Below, piece after piece: positions 8,501-17,099 of a DNA stretch of 64,000 nucleotides. The DNA is taken from positions 992,001-1,056,000 of the forward strand of contig NZ_CP059856.1 of the NCBI RefSeq assembly GCF_009193325.2, read 5' to 3'. Numbering within the stretch: the first letter of the stretch is position 1; each line of letters starts with the position of its first letter. A program made the translations under genes and the position numbers. The stretch is from Bacteroides zhangwenhongii. GTDB taxonomy: Bacteria > Bacteroidota > Bacteroidia > Bacteroidales > Bacteroidaceae. Below the pieces are notes generated by a model. The model saw only the letters and a program-made list of their open reading frames with translations, was not told the DNA's origin and ran no database searches.

Positions 8501-9202
8501 TTATTCGTGACGTGGATCAATAGATTTAACTGCTCCCTGTTCTGCTGTTACGCGTCCATAAGTACCTGTAACTTTTTTCAAAGCTTCGTTTGCATCGGTA
8601 CCTTTCTTGATTTCGTCCATGAACTTACCCATGTGTACGAATTCGTATCCGCAGATTTCGTCGTTCTTGTCCAAGAAAATTTGTTTGATATAACCTTCTG
8701 CCATTTCGAGGTAACGAGGACCTTTAGCCAAAGTACCGTAAAGAGTACCTACCTGGCTACGCAGACCTTTACCCAAGTCTTCCAGACCTGCACCGATGAT
8801 CAAACCACCTTCTGAGAAAGCTGATTGGGTACGTCCGTAAACGATTTGCAGGAACAGTTCGCGCATAGCAGTGTTGATAGCGTCGCAAACAAGGTCGGTG
8901 TTCAATGCTTCGAGAATTGTTTTTCCCGGAAGGATTTCAGCAGCCATAGCAGCAGAGTGAGTCATACCGGAACATCCGATAGTCTCAACCAAAGCTTCCT
9001 GGATAATACCTTCTTTAACGTTCAGTGTCAGTTTACAAGCACCTTGTTGAGGAGCGCACCAACCAATACCGTGTGTCAAACCTGAAATATCAACAATTTC
9101 TTTAGATTTTACCCATTTGCCTTCTTCGGGTATGGGAGCCGGTCCGTGATTAGGACCCTTCTTTACAACACACATGTGTTCCACTTCGTGTGAATAAGTC
9201 AT
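8501..9202 (-). CDS. NifU/IscU-like iron-sulfur scaffold protein
   Basis: A 233-aa protein with an IscU/NifU N-terminal-like region spread over a longer chain. Conserved-looking cysteines occur in GIGWCAPQQGACKL, ETIGCSGMTHSAA and DLVCDAI, followed by FLQIVYGRTQSAFSEGG. The start at 9202 (MTYSHEVE) is preferred over an upstream ATG at 9265, because the upstream codons overlap the promoter. The C-terminal part (about 150-233) is not part of classical IscU and is probably specific to the family that pairs with GGGtGRT proteins. It is first in a two-gene operon. Loading of Fe-S clusters into a dedicated client is the simplest role, but not shown. Confidence 0.82.
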   Translation of the reverse strand: MTYSHEVEHMCVVKKGPNHGPAPIPEEGKWVKSKEIVDISGLTHGIGWCAPQQGACKLTLNVKEGIIQEALVETIGCSGMTHSAAMAAEILPGKTILEALNTDLVCDAINTAMRELFLQIVYGRTQSAFSEGGLIIGAGLEDLGKGLRSQVGTLYGTLAKGPRYLEMAEGYIKQIFLDKNDEICGYEFVHMGKFMDEIKKGTDANEALKKVTGTYGRVTAEQGAVKSIDPRHE

Positions 9203-9264
9203 AATTAGCTCTTTTTTAAGTGATATAATTAAAAATACGTAGTCACGATTCTCTAAATCGCCCA

Positions 9265-9295
9265 CAAAGGTAGTCGATTTATTTGTTTCTGCAAA
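9265..9295 (-). promoter_or_regulatory. Promoter of the NifU-like / GGGtGRT operon
   Basis: Minus strand TTTG (9292-9295), 19 bases, TACCTTTG (9265-9272). This is a textbook Bacteroides vegetative promoter; the leader would be about 55 bases long. Confidence 0.75.
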
Positions 9296-9523
9296 CCGCC
9301 TTTTATTACTTTTTTGTGAAAAGAGATAAATCCCTTTATGTTTTTCTCAGTTTGTAAAGTCGGGATTGCATTTGCCGAAGTTTAAAGACTGACAAGTGGA
9401 TTGTAAATGTGCTTACAACGTTTGAGAAACTACTGCTATTATTGGTATTGTCTATTAATGGTAAACTTGTTTTCTTCTTATCGTAAAGTTCTTTTCACCT
9501 AATCTCTAAGTTGCTTTAGACTA

Positions 9524-9627
9524 CTGCTAAACTATAAACGAAGGCTTCGTTTTTATAAACGCAATCTTCATTTGTATAATCAAAGCCTTTGTTTTTATAA
9601 ACGCAACTTTCATTTATAGTTTGTGTG
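9524..9627 (+). repeat. Degenerate tandem array with a 21-bp period
   Basis: The octamer TATAAACG occurs at 9533, 9554 and 9596, with a variant (TATAATCA) at 9575, so four steps are exactly 21 bases apart; a further half unit (TATAGTTT) follows at 9615. The same register carries CTTCGTTTTTA, CTTCATTTGTA, CTTTGTTTTTA and CTTTCATTTA, starting at 9545, 9566, 9587 and 9607. The first and last units are imperfect inverted copies of each other (AAACTATAAACGAAG against CTTTCATTTATAGTTT). Confidence 0.75.
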
Positions 9628-9914
9628 CAATAGAAGTAAATTAATTATCAGTTGAAAGCAACTTTGTCTATGCTGGAGTGAGACTTATCTGGTAGTAAAT
9701 AAGGGTGATGAACGTGTTGATTTTCGGAAGAGAATAGCAGGATATATTCGTTAAATGGTCTAAGTATGATCATTTATGAGTCGAAATTGAAGTTTTGGTG
9801 GAGAAAAGTGCAATTCTTAGAATAAACGGATAAAAGATGATTTTTTGCTGAATTGATTGATTTTCAATATGATAGTTTGATGTGGTGAACGTTGAAAGTG
9901 ATAATATAGTTCGC

Positions 9915-10008
9915 TTGTCACTTTATTATCATCCTATTGTCACTGTCTATTGTCATTCTTATCTTTCTTATTATCAGTTGATTAACTCGTAAAAGTGACA
10001 AGTGACAA
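9915..10008 (+). repeat. Cluster of five TTGTCAC-type boxes
   Basis: TTGTCAC at 9915, TTGTCACT at 9937 and TTGTCAT at 9950 on the plus strand, then two back-to-back AGTGACAA copies at 9994-10001 and 10001-10008, which are the same box inverted. They lie upstream of the DUF4375 gene promoter at 10087-10116. Confidence 0.6.
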
Positions 10009-10086
10009 TAAAACTGGCGTTTTAAAACCTTATGTAGATGTTAGCTTGTAATTCGTAGGGCTGCAAATTTATTTATGTGTTTCGTA

Positions 10087-10116
10087 CTTGGATATAGGAT
10101 GAAATTCGTAGCTTTG
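10087..10116 (+). promoter_or_regulatory. Promoter of the DUF4375 gene
   Basis: CTTG (10087-10090), 18 bases, TAGCTTTG (10109-10116). Transcription would begin near 10123, which rules out the upstream ATG codons and supports the start at 10141. Confidence 0.55.
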
Positions 10117-10140
10117 CACATCATTTATTTGGAAAGAACT

Positions 10141-10644
10141 ATGATAGAAGTAATGGAGTCCGCTTTGCAAAAAGCTGCGGGTGAGGGAATGGATGAATTC
10201 ATCCAAGTGTTTACCGATAAATATAAGGAGGTGATTGGTGGTGAACTGACTGCCGAAACTATGCCTTTGTTAACGGGGGAGCAACATTCTTTACTCGCTT
10301 ATCAGATTTTTCGTGACGAGATAATGGTTGGCGGATTTTGTCAGTTGATTCAGAATGGCTATGGCGGATATATTTTTGATAATCCGTTTGCTAAGGTGAT
10401 GCGTTCATGGGGAGCGGATGAATTGTCGAAATTGGTCTATAAAGCAAAAAAAATATATGATGTCAACCGGAAAGACCTGGAGAAGGAACGGACGGATGAT
10501 GAATTTATGGCTATGTACGAGCAGTATGAGGCTTTTGATGAGTTGGAAGAGGCTTATTTGGAGATGGAGGAACAGGTTACGGCATTGGTCGCAAGTTATG
10601 TGGATGACCATTTAGACCTTTTTGCAAAAATAATAAAAAGATGA
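10141..10644 (+). CDS. DUF4375 (DMP19-like) domain protein
   Basis: A 167-aa acidic cytoplasmic protein. Residues about 35-165 match the DUF4375/DMP19-like fold: LLTGEQHSLLAYQIFRDEIM, then GGFCQLIQNGYGGYIFDN and a long acidic helical tail (DEFMAMYEQYEAFDELEEAY). The family has no settled biochemical role. The frame extends upstream to 10075, but the promoter at 10087-10116 lies inside that extension, so the ATG at 10141 with GGAAAGAACT before it is chosen. The next gene has its own promoter. Confidence 0.8.
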   Translation: MIEVMESALQKAAGEGMDEFIQVFTDKYKEVIGGELTAETMPLLTGEQHSLLAYQIFRDEIMVGGFCQLIQNGYGGYIFDNPFAKVMRSWGADELSKLVYKAKKIYDVNRKDLEKERTDDEFMAMYEQYEAFDELEEAYLEMEEQVTALVASYVDDHLDLFAKIIKR

Positions 10645-10694
10645 ATGCAGTATTTTTTAAGTCTTTGCATTTAGTAAGTGTGAATCAGAATTTA

Positions 10695-10702
10695 TATCTT
10701 TG
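10695..10702 (+). promoter_or_regulatory. -7 box of the lipoprotein gene at 10724
   Basis: TATCTTTG at 10695-10702. The initiation point near 10709 excludes the upstream TTG at 10700 as a start codon. Confidence 0.55.
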
Positions 10703-10723
10703 CAAAATCTAAAAAATATGTTT

Positions 10724-11512
10724 ATGAAACAGATGAAATTTTTATTGGTAGCTTTGATGGCTGTGGTGATGAGTGTATCGGTGACTTCTTGTATGAATGG
10801 AGAAAATAATCCAATTTATACAGGGTTGGCTGTAGCTGAATGTGTTGGTACATATCCTGCTACTTTCTCAGTCTCAAACAATCAGAAATTAGTTGTAAAA
10901 GATGCGACCTTGCTTGATTTAAGGTATGGGACAACGTATATGTTTTATTATCAATTTAATACAGAGGAGCAATCTGCTTCTGCAGCTTCAATAACTGTGA
11001 CACTCTATCAAGGAAGTGCTCCAGTAGCAATTGATGCTGATGATGACGAGGGGCCGGTGGCAAACTCTGCGGATTACGAGGCTGATGCAGCATTGTATTC
11101 TTTGGGTACATCTTTATTTCCATCTTCTTTTTTACTTTATAATAAAAAATTGCTGGTTCCCTTTGGTTATTGGGTAAAAGTAGAAGAAAATACTGATAAG
11201 CAAAAAGAAGAATTGAATAAGCACTCTTTTGTTTTAACGTATGATGTTACTAACATAGCAAGTGGTGCGAAAACACTTGAATTGACACTTAATCATAAAA
11301 TTAGTGACGCAGAAGGTGAGAAAGTTACTCGTGACAGGTGGGCGGAAGGCTATAAAGTGTACGATTTGACTACAGCTATAACAGCTTTTAGTGAAAAATC
11401 GGGAACAGTACCTACTACTATAAAAATAAAGACGAAACTTAATACATCTACTGGCGGCTCTTTGGAAGGGGCGATAGATGGTACGAACGAGGTAACTTAT
11501 ACTACTGAATAA
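10724..11512 (+). CDS. NigD-like putative lipoprotein
   Basis: A 262-aa lipoprotein: MKQMKFLLVALMAVVM leads to the lipobox VTSC, with the modified Cys at residue 23. The rest is beta-rich and begins with a short all-beta domain (TYPATFSVSNNQKLVVKDAT) followed by a larger sandwich. It resembles the NigD-like family of Bacteroides envelope proteins, whose function is unknown; I am only moderately sure of that match. Three in-frame ATG codons (10718, 10724, 10733) are possible; 10724 gives the best signal peptide. It is followed after two bases by the Yip1-like gene, so the two are cotranscribed. Confidence 0.65.
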   Translation: MKQMKFLLVALMAVVMSVSVTSCMNGENNPIYTGLAVAECVGTYPATFSVSNNQKLVVKDATLLDLRYGTTYMFYYQFNTEEQSASAASITVTLYQGSAPVAIDADDDEGPVANSADYEADAALYSLGTSLFPSSFLLYNKKLLVPFGYWVKVEENTDKQKEELNKHSFVLTYDVTNIASGAKTLELTLNHKISDAEGEKVTRDRWAEGYKVYDLTTAITAFSEKSGTVPTTIKIKTKLNTSTGGSLEGAIDGTNEVTYTTE

Positions 11513-11514
11513 CA

Positions 11515-12090
11515 TTGAACTACAAAGAACTATTTAACATAGCAATGAAATTGATTTCCTCTCCGGCTAAGGCTTGGGAGGAAATTTCTATGGAAGAGGA
11601 TAGGCGAAAAGTATATATGGCTTTTGTCTATCCTATGATTGGTTTATGCGGTTTGTCCGTATTCATTGGTTCGTTACTGACCAATGGATGGGGAGGTCCG
11701 CAAAGTTTCCAGATAGCTATGACCAATTGTTGTGCCGTAGCTGTAGCCCTGTTCGGAGGCTATTTTCTGGCAGCATACGCCATAAATGAGATGGGGACGC
11801 GAATGTTTGGTATGCGCAGTGATATACCATTGGCGCAACAGTTTGCAGGATATGCGCTTGTTGTACCATTCCTGCTCCAGATTGTAACCGGACTATTACC
11901 TGATTTTAGAATTATTGCTTGGCTGCTGCAATTCTACATCGTATATGTGGTATGGGAAGGGGTTCCCGTATTGATGGGCGTAGAAGAAAAACTGAGATTG
12001 AGATACACCCTTTTCTCATCTGCGTTGTTAATACTATGTCCGACGGTGATTCAGATTGTTTTCAATAAACTGACAGCCATACTTAATTAA
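11515..12090 (+). CDS. Yip1-family integral membrane protein (TTG start)
   Basis: A 191-aa protein with an amphipathic N-terminus ([23 protein letters not shown]) and about five membrane segments, as in bacterial Yip1 (PF04893) proteins. The first ATG (11545) would cut into this conserved N-terminus, so the TTG at 11515, two bases after the stop of the lipoprotein gene, is the likely start. Tight spacing suggests translational coupling. Molecular role unknown. Confidence 0.7.
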   Translation: MNYKELFNIAMKLISSPAKAWEEISMEEDRRKVYMAFVYPMIGLCGLSVFIGSLLTNGWGGPQSFQIAMTNCCAVAVALFGGYFLAAYAINEMGTRMFGMRSDIPLAQQFAGYALVVPFLLQIVTGLLPDFRIIAWLLQFYIVYVVWEGVPVLMGVEEKLRLRYTLFSSALLILCPTVIQIVFNKLTAILN

Positions 12091-12100
12091 ATATGTGAAG

Positions 12101-12553
12101 ATGAAACAACCCTCTGTAAATATAAAAAATAAACGGGCTACGTTTGATTACGAACTGATAGATACCTATACGGCAGGTATTGTGTTGACAGGTACGGAAA
12201 TCAAATCCATTCGTCTGGGAAAGGCAAGCCTGGTAGATACGTTTTGTTATTTTGCGAAAGGCGAATTATGGGTGAAGAATATGCACGTCGCCGAGTACTT
12301 CTACGGTTCGTATAATAATCATACGGCACGTAGAGAGAGGAAGTTGTTGCTCAACAAAAAAGAATTGGAGAAACTCCAAAGGGAAATGAAGAATCCCGGC
12401 TTTACGATTGTTCCCGTGCGTTTGTTTATCAATGAGAAAGGGTTGGCGAAACTCGTAGTTGCCTTAGCGAAGGGTAAGAAAGAATACGATAAACGGGAAT
12501 CGATCAAAGAGAAAGACGACCGCAGGGATATGGCAAGAATGTTCAAACGATGA
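12101..12553 (+). CDS. smpB: SsrA-binding protein SmpB
   Basis: A 150-aa protein that delivers tmRNA to stalled ribosomes for trans-translation. It has the OB-fold start ([20 protein letters not shown]), the core motif [14 protein letters not shown] and the basic C-terminal tail ([18 protein letters not shown]) that fills the empty mRNA channel. ATG at 12101 is used; a GTG at 12095 would add only two residues. The gene lies 10 bases after the Yip1-like gene and 13 bases before metH, so all three may share a transcript. The tmRNA gene itself is not in this window. Confidence 0.95.
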   Translation: MKQPSVNIKNKRATFDYELIDTYTAGIVLTGTEIKSIRLGKASLVDTFCYFAKGELWVKNMHVAEYFYGSYNNHTARRERKLLLNKKELEKLQREMKNPGFTIVPVRLFINEKGLAKLVVALAKGKKEYDKRESIKEKDDRRDMARMFKR

Positions 12554-12566
12554 CATGATAGGATAA

Positions 12567-15314
12567 ATGAAAAAGACAATTTCTCAGATTGTATCCGAAC
12601 GCATCCTTATCCTGGATGGAGCAATGGGGACAATGATTCAACAATATAACCTCAAGGAAGAAGATTTTCGTGGTGAGCGGTTTGCACATATTCCCGGACA
12701 ATTGAAAGGAAACAATGACCTGTTGTGTCTGACACGCCCGGATGTGGTTCAGGATATTCACCGTAAATATCTTGAAGCCGGTGCGGATATCATCGAAACG
12801 AATACATTCAGTTCGACCACTGTTTCTATGGCTGATTATCACGTGGAGGAATACGTGCGTGAAATGAACCTTGCCGCAGTAAAACTTGCCCGTGAACTAG
12901 CCGACGAGTATACAGCGAAGAATCCCGGAAAACCGCGTTTTGTAGCGGGCTCTGTCGGACCTACGAATAAAACCTGTTCCATGAGTCCGGATGTCAACAA
13001 TCCGGCTTATCGCGCTTTAAGCTATGACGAATTGGCTGCATCCTATCAGCAACAGATGGAGGCTATGCTTGAGGGTGGAGTAGACGCTATCCTGATTGAA
13101 ACCATATTTGATACGTTGAATGCTAAAGCGGCTATTTTTGCTGCCGGACAAGCAATGAAAACAACAGGTGTCAAAGTACCCGTTATGTTGTCGGTGACCG
13201 TATCCGATATCGGTGGAAGAACCTTATCCGGACAGACGTTGGATGCGTTTCTTGCTTCCGTTCAACATGCCGACATCTTTTCCGTAGGTTTGAACTGTTC
13301 GTTCGGTGCCCGCCAGCTGAAACCTTTTCTGGAACAATTGGCGGCACGTGCACCTTATTATATAAGTGCTTATCCGAATGCCGGTCTGCCGAATAGTCTG
13401 GGCAAGTATGATCAGACTCCTGCGGACATGGCCCATGAGGTGAAAGAATATATTCACGAAGGATTGGTCAATATTATCGGTGGCTGTTGTGGAACAACCG
13501 ATGCTTACATAGCCGAGTATCCGGCTCTGGTGGAAGGTGCGAAACCTCATATTCCTGTTGCCAAGCCGGATTGTATGTGGCTCTCCGGACTTGAACTGCT
13601 GGAAGTGAAACCGGAAATCAATTTTGTGAACGTCGGCGAGCGTTGTAACGTGGCAGGCTCACGCAAATTCCTCCGGCTCATTAATGAGAAGAAATATGAT
13701 GAGGCCCTTTCCATAGCCCGCCAACAAGTGGAGGACGGAGCTTTGGTGATTGATGTGAATATGGACGACGGACTGTTGGACGCAAAGTCGGAAATGACAA
13801 CTTTTTTGAATCTCATCATGTCCGAACCGGAGATAGCCCGTGTTCCGGTGATGATCGACTCTTCTAAGTGGGAGGTAATAGAAGCCGGATTGAAATGCCT
13901 TCAAGGTAAATCGGTTGTCAACTCTATTTCTTTGAAAGAAGGGGAAGAAGTCTTTCTTGAACATGCCCGGATTGTCAAACAGTATGGCGCTGCTGCCGTA
14001 GTAATGGCTTTCGATGAGAAAGGACAGGCGGATACTGCCGCCCGTAAGATAGAGGTTTGCCAACGTGCTTACCACCTTTTAGTAGATAAAGTGGGGTTCA
14101 ATCCGCATGATATTATCTTTGACCCCAACGTGCTTGCCGTAGCTACAGGGATTGAAGAGCACAATAATTACGCGGTAGATTTTATCGAAGCTACCGGGTG
14201 GATAAAACGGAATCTTCCCGGTGCCCATATCAGCGGGGGAGTAAGTAATCTTTCTTTCTCGTTTCGCGGCAATAATTATATTCGTGAAGCGATGCACGCC
14301 GTATTCCTTTATCATGCCATTCAGCAGGGAATGGATATGGGTATCGTGAATCCGGGAACCTCTGTTCTGTATAGCGACATTCCAACGGACGTATTGGAGA
14401 AGATTGAGGATGTCGTGTTGAACCGTCGTCCGGATGCAGCCGAACGTCTTATTGAGTTGGCGGAATCTTTGAAAGCGACCATGAACGGAACAAACGGACA
14501 GACGGCTGTCAAGCAGGATGCATGGAGGGAAGATTCTGTTCAAGAACGTTTGAAGTATGCTTTGATGAAAGGTATCGGTGATTATCTCGAACAGGATCTG
14601 GCGGAGGCTTTGCCACTCTATAATAAAGCGGTCGATGTGATTGAAGGTCCGTTGATGGATGGAATGAATTATGTCGGTGAACTTTTCGGGGCGGGTAAAA
14701 TGTTTCTTCCTCAGGTTGTAAAGACTGCGCGTACCATGAAAAAAGCCGTTGCCATCTTGCAACCCATCATCGAATCGGAAAAGACGGAGGGAACGACCTC
14801 TGCCGGAAAGATATTATTGGCAACCGTGAAAGGTGACGTGCATGATATTGGAAAGAATATCGTTGCCGTAGTAATGGCTTGCAACGGTTACGATATTGTT
14901 GATTTAGGAGTGATGGTCCCTGCCGAAACCATTGTGCAGCGGGCTATTGAAGAGAAAGTGGATATGATCGGATTGAGTGGGCTGATTACACCGTCTCTCG
15001 AAGAAATGGCTCATGTGGCAGGTGAACTAGAGAAAGCGGGATTGGATATTCCTCTTTTGATTGGTGGAGCCACCACGTCGAAGATGCATACGGCATTAAA
15101 AATAGCTCCTGTCTATCATGCTCCGGTAGTGCATTTGAAAGACGCTTCCCAGAATGCGGGCGTTGCCGCCAGATTGTTGAATCCGCAGGCGAAAGCCGAA
15201 CTGGTAAATGAGTTGGAAACGGAATATAGAGCGCTTCGTGAAAAGAGTGGTTTGCTGCGTCGTGAAACCGTGTCATTGGAAGAAGCCCAGAAGAACCGGT
15301 TGAATCTGTTTTAG
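12567..15314 (+). CDS. metH: Cobalamin-dependent methionine synthase, without reactivation domain
   Basis: A 915-aa enzyme transferring a methyl group from methyltetrahydrofolate to homocysteine through cobalamin. Domains in order: homocysteine-binding barrel (about 1-320) with zinc cysteines in GLNCSFGA (about 242) and GGCCGT (about 305); pterin-binding barrel from about 345 ([14 protein letters not shown]); cap domain (about 640-745); and the B12-binding domain with the DxHxxG motif (Asp757, His759, Gly762). The chain ends about 150 residues later. The AdoMet-binding reactivation domain of the roughly 1230-aa E. coli enzyme is missing, so reactivation of oxidised cobalamin must be supplied by another protein. 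No cobalamin riboswitch is visible upstream; the gene follows smpB directly. Confidence 0.96.
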   Translation: MKKTISQIVSERILILDGAMGTMIQQYNLKEEDFRGERFAHIPGQLKGNNDLLCLTRPDVVQDIHRKYLEAGADIIETNTFSSTTVSMADYHVEEYVREMNLAAVKLARELADEYTAKNPGKPRFVAGSVGPTNKTCSMSPDVNNPAYRALSYDELAASYQQQMEAMLEGGVDAILIETIFDTLNAKAAIFAAGQAMKTTGVKVPVMLSVTVSDIGGRTLSGQTLDAFLASVQHADIFSVGLNCSFGARQLKPFLEQLAARAPYYISAYPNAGLPNSLGKYDQTPADMAHEVKEYIHEGLVNIIGGCCGTTDAYIAEYPALVEGAKPHIPVAKPDCMWLSGLELLEVKPEINFVNVGERCNVAGSRKFLRLINEKKYDEALSIARQQVEDGALVIDVNMDDGLLDAKSEMTTFLNLIMSEPEIARVPVMIDSSKWEVIEAGLKCLQGKSVVNSISLKEGEEVFLEHARIVKQYGAAAVVMAFDEKGQADTAARKIEVCQRAYHLLVDKVGFNPHDIIFDPNVLAVATGIEEHNNYAVDFIEATGWIKRNLPGAHISGGVSNLSFSFRGNNYIREAMHAVFLYHAIQQGMDMGIVNPGTSVLYSDIPTDVLEKIEDVVLNRRPDAAERLIELAESLKATMNGTNGQTAVKQDAWREDSVQERLKYALMKGIGDYLEQDLAEALPLYNKAVDVIEGPLMDGMNYVGELFGAGKMFLPQVVKTARTMKKAVAILQPIIESEKTEGTTSAGKILLATVKGDVHDIGKNIVAVVMACNGYDIVDLGVMVPAETIVQRAIEEKVDMIGLSGLITPSLEEMAHVAGELEKAGLDIPLLIGGATTSKMHTALKIAPVYHAPVVHLKDASQNAGVAARLLNPQAKAELVNELETEYRALREKSGLLRRETVSLEEAQKNRLNLF

Positions 15315-15366
15315 CATTCTATATAAGAAAAAAGATACGTTATAATCAGTATTAGTAAGCAAAAGT

Positions 15367-15396
15367 TTTGTCTTTTCAATAAATTCCTTACATTTG
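15367..15396 (+). promoter_or_regulatory. Promoter of the symporter operon
   Basis: TTTG (15367-15370), 18 bases, TACATTTG (15389-15396). It gives a leader of about 24 bases to the ATG at 15427. Confidence 0.6.
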
Positions 15397-15426
15397 CGTT
15401 CTAATTAATTCATATCTAATACGCAA

Positions 15427-15552
15427 ATGTTTGGAATAGACGACCCTTTTATCATTTTGCCATACCTGCTTTCAGTGGTATGCGTGGTGTTTGCGGCCTG
15501 GTTCGGGCTGAAATATTGGAATAAGGACGACGAAAAAGACGAAACACGATGA
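15427..15552 (+). CDS. Symporter small accessory protein, 41 aa
   Basis: The frame reads MFGIDDPFIILPYLLSVVCV, continues through one membrane helix (about residues 8-30) and ends in a charged tail (YWNKDDEKDETR). Its stop overlaps the ATG of the symporter gene (ATGA, 15549-15552), which is typical of obligatory partner subunits. Short single-helix proteins like this are found ahead of sodium:solute symporters and are annotated as symporter small accessory proteins. It probably stabilises or regulates the transporter (inference). Confidence 0.8.
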   Translation: MFGIDDPFIILPYLLSVVCVVFAAWFGLKYWNKDDEKDETR

Positions 15553-17096
15553 ATACATTTACACTTGGACTGATTGTGGTAGCCTATCTGCTGTCACTCG
15601 CTTATTTAGGCTTTCTGGGATATAAGAAAACGACGTCCGCCAGCGATTATCTGGTAGGTGGCCGTCAGATGAACCCTATCGTTATGGCACTTTCCTATGG
15701 GGCTACTTTCATTTCGGCGTCCGCTATCGTTGGTTTCGGGGGAGTGGCTGCCGCTTTCGGAATGGGAATCCAATGGCTGTGTTTCCTCAATATGTTTATC
15801 GGAGTTGTCATTGCTTTTATCTTTTTCGGTTTGCGTACCCGACGTATGGGGGCAAAACTGAACGTGAGTACTTTCCCGCAATTATTAGGACGTCATTTCC
15901 GTTCGCGCAATATACAAGTATTCATTGCTGCCGTCATTTTTATCGGAATGCCACTATATGCGGCAGTCGTAATGAAAGGCGGTGCGGTCTTTATCGAACA
16001 GATTTTTCAGATAGACTTCAATATCTCTTTGTTGATATTCACTTTAGTGATTGCCGCTTATGTGATAGCGGGAGGAATGAAAGGAGTGATGTATACGGAT
16101 GCGTTGCAGGCGGTTATCATGTTCGGCTGTATGCTTTTCCTGCTGTTCTCTTTGTATCAGGTGCTTGATATGAATTTTACCGAAGCCAATAAGGAATTGA
16201 CGGCAATTGCTCCGTTAGTTCCGGAAAAATTCAAGGCATTGGGACATCAAGGGTGGACGGCAATGCCAGTGACCGGTTCTCCGCAATGGTATTCATTGGT
16301 CACTTCCCTTATTCTGGGAGTGGGAATCGGCTGTCTTGCACAACCCCAGCTGGTGGTTCGTTTTATGACTGTGGAGAGCAGCAAGCAGTTGAATCGCGGG
16401 GTGTTCATCGGTTGTTTTTTCTTGATAATAACCGTAGGAGCTATCTATCATGCCGGTGCATTGAGCAATCTTTTCTTTTTGAAGACAGAGGGTGCGGTAG
16501 CAACGGAGGTAGTACAGGATATTGATAAGATTATTCCCTATTTTATAAATAAGGCAATGCCCGATTGGTTTGCGGCACTCTTTATGCTGTGCATCCTTTC
16601 GGCAAGTATGTCTACGCTCAGTTCACAATTCCATACGATGGGGGCTTCCGTCGGTTCCGATATTTATGGAACGTACAAACCCCGTTCGCGTGACAAGTTG
16701 ACTAACGTTATTCGTCTTGGGGTACTGTTTTCTATCTTGGTCAGTTATATTATTTGTTATATGCTTCCGCATGACATCATAGCACGTGGCACTTCTATCT
16801 TCATGGGAATCTGTGCCGCTGCTTTCCTGCCCGCCTATTTCTGTGCGTTGTATTGGAAGAAAGCCACCAAGCAGGGAGTGATGGCAAGTCTGTGGGTAGG
16901 AACCATCGGCAGTTTGTTCGCTCTCGTATTCCTTCATCAGAAAGAATCTGCCGCATTGGGTATCTGTAAGGCGTTGTTTGGCAGGGATGTGCTGATCTCC
17001 ACCTACCCTTTTCCGGTCATAGATCCGATATTGTTTGCGTTGCCTCTGTCTGTGTTGGCTATTATCGGAGTCAGCATGATGACCTATAAGAAATAA
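15549..17096 (+). CDS. Sodium:solute symporter (SSS family)
   Basis: A 515-aa inner-membrane protein with about 13 hydrophobic helices. The start (YLGFLGYKKTTSASDYLVGG) and the segment VIAGGMKGVMYTDALQAVIM are the usual SSS-family motifs; ILSASMSTLSSQFHTMG is the sodium-site region. The substrate cannot be read from sequence. Its start overlaps the 41-aa accessory protein by four bases. It converges on the transglycosylase gene with only three bases between the stops and no hairpin. Confidence 0.92.
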   Translation: MNTFTLGLIVVAYLLSLAYLGFLGYKKTTSASDYLVGGRQMNPIVMALSYGATFISASAIVGFGGVAAAFGMGIQWLCFLNMFIGVVIAFIFFGLRTRRMGAKLNVSTFPQLLGRHFRSRNIQVFIAAVIFIGMPLYAAVVMKGGAVFIEQIFQIDFNISLLIFTLVIAAYVIAGGMKGVMYTDALQAVIMFGCMLFLLFSLYQVLDMNFTEANKELTAIAPLVPEKFKALGHQGWTAMPVTGSPQWYSLVTSLILGVGIGCLAQPQLVVRFMTVESSKQLNRGVFIGCFFLIITVGAIYHAGALSNLFFLKTEGAVATEVVQDIDKIIPYFINKAMPDWFAALFMLCILSASMSTLSSQFHTMGASVGSDIYGTYKPRSRDKLTNVIRLGVLFSILVSYIICYMLPHDIIARGTSIFMGICAAAFLPAYFCALYWKKATKQGVMASLWVGTIGSLFALVFLHQKESAALGICKALFGRDVLISTYPFPVIDPILFALPLSVLAIIGVSMMTYKK

Positions 17097-17099
17097 GTA

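Larger units (their letters stand above)
9296..10086 (+). other. Gene-free stretch of about 800 bases
   Basis: No reading frame of credible length or composition on either strand. The stretch is AT-rich and holds two repeat structures, listed separately: a 21-bp periodic array near 9533-9627 and a cluster of TTGTCAC boxes at 9915-10008. A small RNA could be encoded here, but no clear promoter-terminator pair was seen. Confidence 0.6.

Noticed and set aside
12554..12566. Cobalamin riboswitch before metH
   Set aside because: Only 13 bases separate smpB and metH, so no riboswitch can be present here.
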